64,000 nt of DNA, from positions 62,001 through 126,000 of the forward strand of contig JAWWNJ010000008.1 in assembly GCA_037176885.1 (NCBI GenBank), given 5' to 3'. Positions 56,880-64,000 of the stretch are shown here, piece after piece. The notes under the pieces are model-generated. The model did no database searches. It was not told where the DNA came from and saw only the letters and a program-made list of their open reading frames with translations. The number at the start of each line of letters is the position of its first letter. Position 1 is the stretch's first letter. The stretch is from Favolaschia claudopus (Eukaryota > Basidiomycota > Agaricomycetes > Agaricales > Mycenaceae). Made by a program: the position numbers and the translations under genes.

Positions 56880-59800
56880 CGCATCTTCCTTACTTGCCAT
56901 CGCACACCTGATCACTCATCCTCATTGCCTTATCGACCAAGTATCGACGGCGGCTCGCGACAGTAGAAATGGAGAAGGCATTCGAGGTGCGGCAGGGAGC
57001 AAGGGGCGAGAGGAAATGAGGGGGAGAAGACTGAGATCAGAATCAGGTCTGAAGCGCAAGAAGTCGCGGCAGTCGCATGGGGAGCAGGATGACGGGCGCT
57101 GAATAACGAGCGGGGGAGGCATGGTGGACGGAGATGAGCTGGGCACACGCCAGTCAGTCACAGTGGAAGAAGATTGAGAAGACAAGCAAGAGCACCCAGT
57201 GCGTACCTTTCCAATCATCTCAATCCCATCTTCATCTTCATCTCCATCCCTATCTTAACCTTCGTCTCAGACCCCGCACCATCATCCTCCGCTTGTCTGT
57301 CCGTTTCCTCCCCCGCCTCCGCATTCTCATACCTCTTTCACCTCACTGAATACGCGCCATCTCTTCCTCCCTCCTCCCGCGCTCTCGCCACGTCATCGCC
57401 GCAGCCGATGCCAACGCGCGCGCCGATATCCACGGTGCGGGAAGATGAGCAGCGATCCTGTAGACCCTTCAGATTAACCCTGCTCTCCCATCCGTCCATC
57501 TCTCAATCCGTCCACTGTCCCCGGCGTCGGTCGAGATTCGTGGAAGAGAGGAAGACCCGATGCCGTCACACGCAGCAGCGACGAGTAGCTGGAGCGCGAT
57601 GGAGGCTGGGGAGTGAGGTGGTGTGGAGGCTGCGTCAATCTCGTGAGGTTTTGCGCCTGGCGCGCGCGTCCGTGTCATGTGGTGGGGATGAGTATAGGGA
57701 GAGGGCGGGGGAGGAGATCGAGATGAAGGTCGAGCTGGCGGTGAGACATCCGTGCAGGTTCCTGAAGGCGGAGGAGGAGATGGAGGCAGACGCGAAGCCG
57801 AGGAGAGAAGGAGTGAGGAACCACCGCGGTAGACTCGCCAACGCAAGGCGCGGAAGAACCGTACCTGACGAATCCGAAAGACGAAGGACCCTCCATAGGC
57901 TCGAGCGGCGCTGCAGCAAGGGGGCGCGGACGCGGTCGATGGAGGTGAGCTGAACGCATACGCGTCTTGGTCGACTGAGACGGAGAGGCTGTCATGCACG
58001 TGAGAACGAGGAGAGATGTAAGGGCGAGTGCGTACCTTGCTATTCGATCGCAATCTTTATTCACGTCTCATCCCATCTTCCTCTTCGTCAACGACCGTCA
58101 CCCTCGTCTCGAACGTCTCACCCACCCCATAACCGCACAGCACCGACTGTTGTCCCCGGTTCACCACAAGCCGTCCTCTTCGAGCTTCGAATACCCGACC
58201 ACACTCCTCGCCGCCCCTGCGCTCCATCGTTCTCGCCACCTCATCATTGCATGCAGCACCAGCCTCATCGCACCCACCCTGCCGTGAAAGGTGCTTCCGT
58301 TTCGTACCACCATGCCTTCGCCACCCCACCCCGACATCCCTCGCACACCCGCACATCTCCAGGTCATCCGCGCCAATGCGCTCGACAGCCTTCTCGCCAC
58401 CGTTCTCCCCATCGCAGACCCCCACATTCCCCCGCGTCAAAAGCTCCTCCACCCGGTCGAGGTGGGCGCTCTTGCAAAGGAGTATGACGACGAGCGCGTC
58501 ACCTCGCCTTCGACACCGGCTTGCTCCTTCGCCATCGCCCTACGCCAGCGTCGACGAAGGAGGACGAGCGTTCAGCGACGATTTGCTGGTGGATTGCCGG
58601 CGGTCATCTCAATACTCTCTCCTCCGTCGCTCAGGAACCCCCGCCTTCCGTCCCGGGTTTCTACAATTCCACCATCCCCGTGCGCGCGCTATGCCTGGAC
58701 GTCGACGGTAACGATGACGAGCACGTCGAGAGTCCAGGCAGACGAGTGGCGGCGAAACGAGTGAGGGGCGGAGGCACACGCGCCAGACTTCGTCTTCATT
58801 CACAGGCTCATCTTCTTCCTTCGAGTCTTCCCCCTCCCCCTCATCTCTCTCTGCATCTCCACTCCACATTCACATTCTGAGTCACTGCTCCATGCACATC
58901 CCCATCCCCCGCCTACGAAATTAGCGCGAATTCTGCACTTCGCCACTCGCGCGCGCCGTAGCGAAAACGCATACATCGCAAAAGTCTGAGGCTCGACGAT
59001 GACGCTACGGAGGCGCGTGACGCGGCCACCAGCGGAGTGGAGGGGCGGATGAGCGGACAGGGGGCGACTGGGTCGGTGAGGTGCGAGGTGAGGACACGAC
59101 GTCGACGGACGAGGGAGGCGGCTGCGGCTTTCATGAGCGGTGACGCCGACTTCGACGCAAGAGATTTATCATACGCAAACGGGGTGCGAGTAGCGGGACG
59201 CGTAGCGCCGCCGATGGTGCGTCAGGGGGGCGGGAGGCAACGGAGGGCGCGGTATACGTCGATGTCGATGCGTGGCGGAGGGGAGAATCGTCGTCAAGCC
59301 TGAGGCCTACCGACCGCCGCGGATGATCATCGCGATGTGTTAGCGGGCCGAGTATCGGACGACGAGACCCCTCATAGCAGGGCGGAGGGAGGCGTGGTGG
59401 GGAATAAATTGGACAAACGTAGCGCGGGGACGCAAGGAAAGGTGAAGGTTGCGCGGGACAATGGGACACGGAATGGTGATGTCGGTGAAGTTCGAACGCA
59501 AGCGATGGATAAGGTCGAGACGACTGAGTGTGCTTTCAGAAACTAGGGACGCGATATTGGTAAGGGTGAAAGTTTCAGAGACAGAGCTGAACACGGTACA
59601 TACCTTTCTGACGCTGGGTATCCGTCGCGTAACATCGAGCGTTAATCGAGAAGTCGAAACGGTGAACAAAGGAGAGCGAGCAAGTCGTATCAATTCAGCC
59701 GATTTTGCGTTTGAGTGGCTCCCGTGGTCGGGGAGGATCTGAACTGAATGATATAACCGTATATGCAGAAAAGAGGGATAATAAACACACCTGGATTCGC

Positions 59801-60200
59801 GAAATCCACACCACTTTTGACACAATGCTGGATGACGTCCGACGAATCGAAAAATCAGGTTTCTTGTTGCAAGGTTGTCGCTTGACGAGCAGATAGGTCT
59901 TCAAATCGACTGCAAAGCATGCTCCTGGGAGAGCTGTCCATGGCCTGCAAGTTCTTCAAACTGGCTCGACGGTAACAAGGTCGAAGCTGGTCGAAGCCCA
60001 AGGCTTTCATCCGATTGGCAACGGGCATTTTCAAGGCATTTTTGACGAAAGAGAGGCGTAGAAGGAGCGCCTAGCGGGAGCTATTGTATATCGCGGAGAG
60101 ACGACAGCCAGAGCGCTTGAGAGGCATTGCCAGCCCAGGGAGTTAGTTGGGGTTAAAGTTGATGACGGCAGGAGAAGCTAGCGACGCCATCAATCAACAA
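56880..60200 (+). repeat. GC-rich dispersed repeat, copy B
   Basis: Same orientation as copy A. It seems to contain diverged internal units of roughly 0.8 kb: GTGCGTACCTT occurs at about 57200 and 58031, and similar CTCGCCAC-TCAT segments at about 57385 and 58230. Similarity to A is clear at TTGATGACGGC (60159) and CAATCAACAAGC (60191) and fades after 60200. Boundaries are approximate. No coding domain recognised. Confidence 0.58.
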
Positions 60201-62561
60201 GCAGACACAAATCTCTCTTCCTCTGTGCTTTCATCATCCTCAAGTTGTGGGGTGGCTTCCGACGGTCTGGCTCTTTTCTCAATGATATCTTTTCGCCTCA
60301 GTTTCAACGCATTCTGACGCGAATTCAATCGTTCATGTTCAGATTCAAGACAGTCCTGGTCAACAAGTAACGGCGACGTAACTTAATCTGCCGCGGCGTT
60401 TATGTGCTCTTTATGTGTCTGCCCCGCTATCGAAACAAAACTTGAAACCCATACATAGCAAACAACCTCGTTGATGTCACTGTTTTCTCTCTCTTACAAT
60501 CGTCTCCGAACTCATAAAAATTCAATCACAGAACATAACTCCGATATATATACGCGTTCAGTATTCAGACCTTTGGCTCAGCTGGTGCTTCTGGAGCCCA
60601 GCTCCGACCAAAACAAAAATCTCTCGTCGCTTTCTTCGTCAAAACTTGCTCACCAGAGCTGCGACAATGACGTCGTCCGTTGAAACTTCAAATCAAAGCT
60701 TAACATGCTCAGATCTTGTTCGCCCTTTAGGAAGACGATGTAAACGCGCACTGCAAATCGTTTTATGCCTTATTCTTGACCTGAAGCCCACAATGGTGTA
60801 AGTTTCGCTGCGACTTCTCCAGCTATCGGGTTCTCACATATACTTGCAAGGATATACTTGTAACTCTAACCCGGGATTTGCTCCGCTTCGGTACTCATCT
60901 ACTAACCTGGTTATCGTTCTTACGCCAACATCTTAATTGGGGTGGTCCACACGCTTGAGCAAACCTCAAGCTTCGTTCCTGGGTTGCTCCTGCGCCGGTC
61001 TTACGAGTTTTTGTGGCATGAACATTGAAAACATCCCTCTTGCTTACCTCCGCTGCGTAATTCTCCGAGATACATACGACCGTTTCTCTGTCTGTTTTTC
61101 ACCACATGAAGAATCTTCCGTTGTCAATGCTCAGTACAACGCCGAATGATTACGAAAATTATCGGAGCCACCTTGCTCGATATCTGGCGTTCCACTTTCC
61201 TTACTTCTGTTCTGGCTGCACTTTGTTCCCGGCGAATCCTCTACTACAAATGAAGCTCAAGAATGCAAAGAACCGAATTCTTCTGATCGTACGAATCCGA
61301 TTTTTCCCTCAATACTTCTGTCGCAAATTGTCAAGTTCAAGATCCCTCAGTTTCCAATGCACAGGTTGATCTGGCCGGCTCGTCCTATGCAGGTATCCCG
61401 GGAAATTGTAGCATTTACTCAGCTAAGTTTCAATTGATCCATCGAATAGCGTCAACCTCAGGCTAAATCTCCGCCCCCCCAAAATCGGAAGAGTTCACTC
61501 TCATATCCCAGGCTCTACTTCTTTGCTGTTGACGTGACTTCTGCCTCTGACGATTAGCTCCTTGCTGTGTACGGGTATGTTCGCCACAAGTCGCCGGTCA
61601 GCTCTGCCATATGTACCTGACCAAGGGGAACACGGGCGGCGATAACTCCGGCATAAAAATGGTAAGAATATTCCAGGGCCCGTCTGCGATTTTGAGCGCA
61701 ATTGCACAGAACGAATATTCGGCAGTGAGTCCATGCTCTAAAATATCGCTTTTCTTGCTTTCGTAGGGAAATGTTGTTTCCGCGATTCGCACGCCTGTTT
61801 GCAATCACCGTATACGGCTGCCATTTTTTGCAGAGCCGCCGTGGTTCAGAGCGAGATCTCAGTTTGGGGCTTGACGGCTGCGAGATTTCCAAGATAGATG
61901 CAAAAGCTGCATTTGTCGAACGTTTGCAGAGATTAAGCTCTAGGCAGAGAAAAGGTAGCAACGTTGAATGTCAAATATTGAGCTCACCGGTTCTGATTCA
62001 AGGAATTAGAAGTACCTATGCGACTGGGCATGAAGATAACTTAGATATCTTGTACGGTGGAAAGCAGACAGAAGAACCAGATCATCGTATGCGACAAAAT
62101 TTCAGCCGCGCGACGAAACTTGATATCTATAAGAAAATAAATGAGTGAGTTGCGTCGCACACAATACACGACTTCACTGACGACATTCTCCGCTATTCTT
62201 ACCTTCTCGCCCCGGCTTCCCATGGCACGCATGTAAAGTCCCTATGCCGCGCTCTCGGGGTGGTGTCAGCAGGTGGGAGTGTGAGAGACCAACCCCAACT
62301 CGTATTAGTGTGGTAGAAACTCCGCTCGTGCGAGTTTGAGTTGGGTTGCCCGTGGCACGGAGAGACTCACAGTGTCACTGTGAGCCGCTTCGTGGCACTG
62401 TGGCGCGCTGTCATCAACTTGAGGGGCATTAGAAGGACGCGGCTGCCTGGGGACCGGGGTTTGATATTTTGTTTTTTTTTTCTGCCGGTTTCGAGATTAC
62501 ATACCTGATGGCGGAATTTCGCATGGGCGAGTAATCACAAATAAATAAGAAATAGGCTGTG
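60201..62561. other. Unassigned region between repeat copies
   Basis: Contains short frames (60937-61149, 61106-61369, 61771-62148) without domains. It may be diverged repeat-B tail at the left. Two foldable stretches lie near 62295-62350 and at 62366-62384. No gene supported. Confidence 0.4.
62366..62384. repeat. Tight 9-bp palindrome
   Basis: CTCACAGTG, one T, then CACTGTGAG: a perfect 9-bp stem with a single-base centre. Possible protein-binding palindrome or element trace. Confidence 0.6.
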
Positions 62562-63891
62562 AAGCCTTAGGAAGATTCGGATTCGTCCAAGTCCGACACG
62601 GTCAAGTTGGGGTCGGGAGTACTGTTCCGAGTACTTTGTCTGGTTTGTTAGGTGGCGGCGATGGGAATGGGGTTGGCGGCGATTTACACATCGTCCCATC
62701 AAAGCAAGGTTTTGAGAAGAAGTTAGTTTTTCGATTCGAGTTTCCGGCGAATCGCTTCATTTTCGAAAGCAGATCCAGCCTGAGCTCGAGTTCAGTAAAT
62801 TGCGATGTTACTTAAAAGCCAAGAAAACCAGTCAAGGACGGGAGCCAGAACGATGGGCTTCAAACGAGCTTCGTGTCGGGTGGAGGAGATTTTCAGAGGC
62901 GCCAGGATAGCAGTATGATCAACACGCTGATGAAAGTCACACCGCAAAATTGGAAGTTTCTGTTTAACCGGTAAACTTTGCAGTAAACATTACTTACATT
63001 TGTAACAGAAAGCTTACCGGTAAATTAAGAATACAGTCTGTGCAGTATATGGAACAGAAAACAAAGCTTTCGGCACAACAGAAAGCGATGCCGAAAGTAA
63101 TGATTTCGGCAATACAGTAAATGATCCCGAAAGCAAAGCTTTCTGGAGCACTTTCTGGGGCGCAGAAAGCGAACCAGAAACAATAGCTTTCTGCGCCCGC
63201 AGAAAGTACTGGCTACTGTTTGACAGAAACCAATCCAGGAAACAATAGTTACCTGAAAATCAGAAACAATAAGATTCTGATCCGGTTACAGTTGCACAGA
63301 AGCCGAACCAGAAAGCTATTGTTTCTGAATTTTAGGTAAGTATTGCTTACCGGATCGGTTTCCGTGTGACAGAAATCGGTGCCTTCTGTGCGCGCAGAAA
63401 GCTATTGTTTCTGGCTCGCTTTCTGGGCCCCAGAAAGTGCTCCAGAAAGCAATGCTTTCCGGATCATTTACTGCCTTGCCGAAAGCTTTACTTTCGGCAT
63501 CACTTTCTGTCGTGCCGAAAGCTTTGTTTTCTGTTCCATATACTGCACAGACTGTATTCTTAATTTACTGGTAAGCTTTCTGTTACAAATGTAAGTAATA
63601 TTTACTGCAAAGTTTACCGGTCGAACAGAAACTTCCAATTTTGCGGTGTGAGTTGAGAGCAAGAAGGAATTGTATGCGCTTGTTGATTGATGGCGTTGCT
63701 GGCTTCCCTTCTGCCGTCATCAACTTAGCGAACTCTACCCAACTCTGTCAGCTGGCGAAGTCTCTCTCGCTCTCTGGCTCCTGTGTCTTCGCCGTAAACA
63801 TTAGCCTCTGATACTGGCTACTTCTGCGTCTTTCTCCCGTCGAAAATGCTTTAGAAATCGCGTTTGCAAGTCGGGGGCGAAATAGTGATGT
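62562..63891 (-). repeat. GC-rich dispersed repeat, copy C (split by a foldback element)
   Basis: Minus-strand sequence matches the right part of copy A: the segment around CCGTCCTTGACTG and ATCGCCGCCACCTAACAAAC (near 53460-53500 in A, about 62640-62840 here), then CAATCAACAAGC and TTGATGACGGC. The 713-bp palindrome at 62938-63650 interrupts it. Its upstream part is cut off at 63892 by another element. Confidence 0.62.
62938..63650. mobile_element. Foldback element, near-complete palindrome
   Basis: The left arm from CACACCGCAAAATTGG is repeated in inverse complement at the right end (CCAATTTTGCGGTGTG), and similarity continues almost to the centre near 63290, about 340 bp per arm with scattered mismatches. 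AGT flanks both ends (62935-62937, 63651-63653), a 3-bp target duplication. The arms are built of small palindromes such as GAAAGCTTTC and repeated CAGAAA motifs. No coding potential. The 3-bp duplication with a CAC end recalls CACTA elements, but that is only suggestive. Confidence 0.85.
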
Positions 63892-64000
63892 CAAGGTTCG
63901 GTCCAGAAATCGGTTCGAACCTGAACCGAACTGGACCGAACGCTGCGTTCAGGTTCAGGGTTCAGAATTTCCCCGAACCGAACGCAAAATTGAGGTTCAG
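63892..64000 (+). mobile_element. Start of a hAT-like element, cut by the window edge
   Basis: From CAAGGTTCGG at 63892 the sequence is filled with GGTTCGG/CCGAACC and GGTTCAG motifs in both orientations up to the window end. Such ends with dense subterminal motifs are seen in fungal non-autonomous hAT-type elements. The other end and target duplication are outside the window. Confidence 0.45.

Overview
This is nuclear DNA of a filamentous basidiomycete, most likely a mushroom-forming agaricomycete. The evidence is gene structure and gene families. Most genes are cut by many 45-70 nt introns with GTRNGT donors and short CAG/TAG acceptors. The families are typical of Agaricomycetes: a DUF6534-type seven-helix protein, F-box-like proteins with an N-terminal helical pair, MYND-finger proteins, a glycine-rich-leader NACHT protein, GFA/CENP-V proteins and a fungalysin. 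No tRNA, rRNA, CRISPR array or operon was found. Exon joins were worked out by hand; genes whose exons sum to a multiple of three are the most secure.

Layout. 0-3.4 kb: unresolved minus-strand coding pieces at the edge, a small forkhead protein and a GFA protein. 4.7-7.1 kb: a MYND/MSS51-like gene broken by a 636-bp hAT-like element. 7.7-10.8 kb: two single-pass membrane proteins. 11.4-14.7 kb: a PWWP chromatin protein with a 1.7-kb, extremely strand-biased intron. 15.5-16.9 kb: two convergent GFA genes, giving three paralogues in 14 kb. 17.3-19.0 kb: DUF6534 membrane protein. 21.1-23.0 kb: O-methyltransferase. 23.7-27.3 kb: an 861-residue secreted protein with LEA-like repeat exons and a long acidic region. 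28.6-29.8 kb: a disordered orphan. 30.9-31.8 kb: a Rossmann-fold gene with an in-frame stop. 32.2-35.4 kb: fungalysin protease. 36.5-38.1 kb: F-box protein. 38.3-41.3 kb: a second MYND gene, broken by an 851-bp TA-target element. 43.4-47.0 kb: two tandem F-box paralogues, the second frameshifted. 47.6-49.0 kb: NmrA-like protein. 49.6-64.0 kb: a repeat-rich end with a NACHT gene between copies of a GC-rich, apparently non-coding repeat, a 713-bp foldback palindrome and the start of another element.

The genes do not form an obvious pathway. The strongest theme is recent transposition: two non-autonomous elements sit inside exons, and removing each with one target-site copy restores the reading frame exactly. 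Several other genes (F-box paralogue, Rossmann gene, perhaps the 9.8-kb membrane protein) also carry single disabling changes. The most unusual features are the polypyrimidine intron, the exon-encoded LEA-like repeats, the subterminal-motif architecture of the 851-bp element and the foldback palindrome nested in the repeat family.
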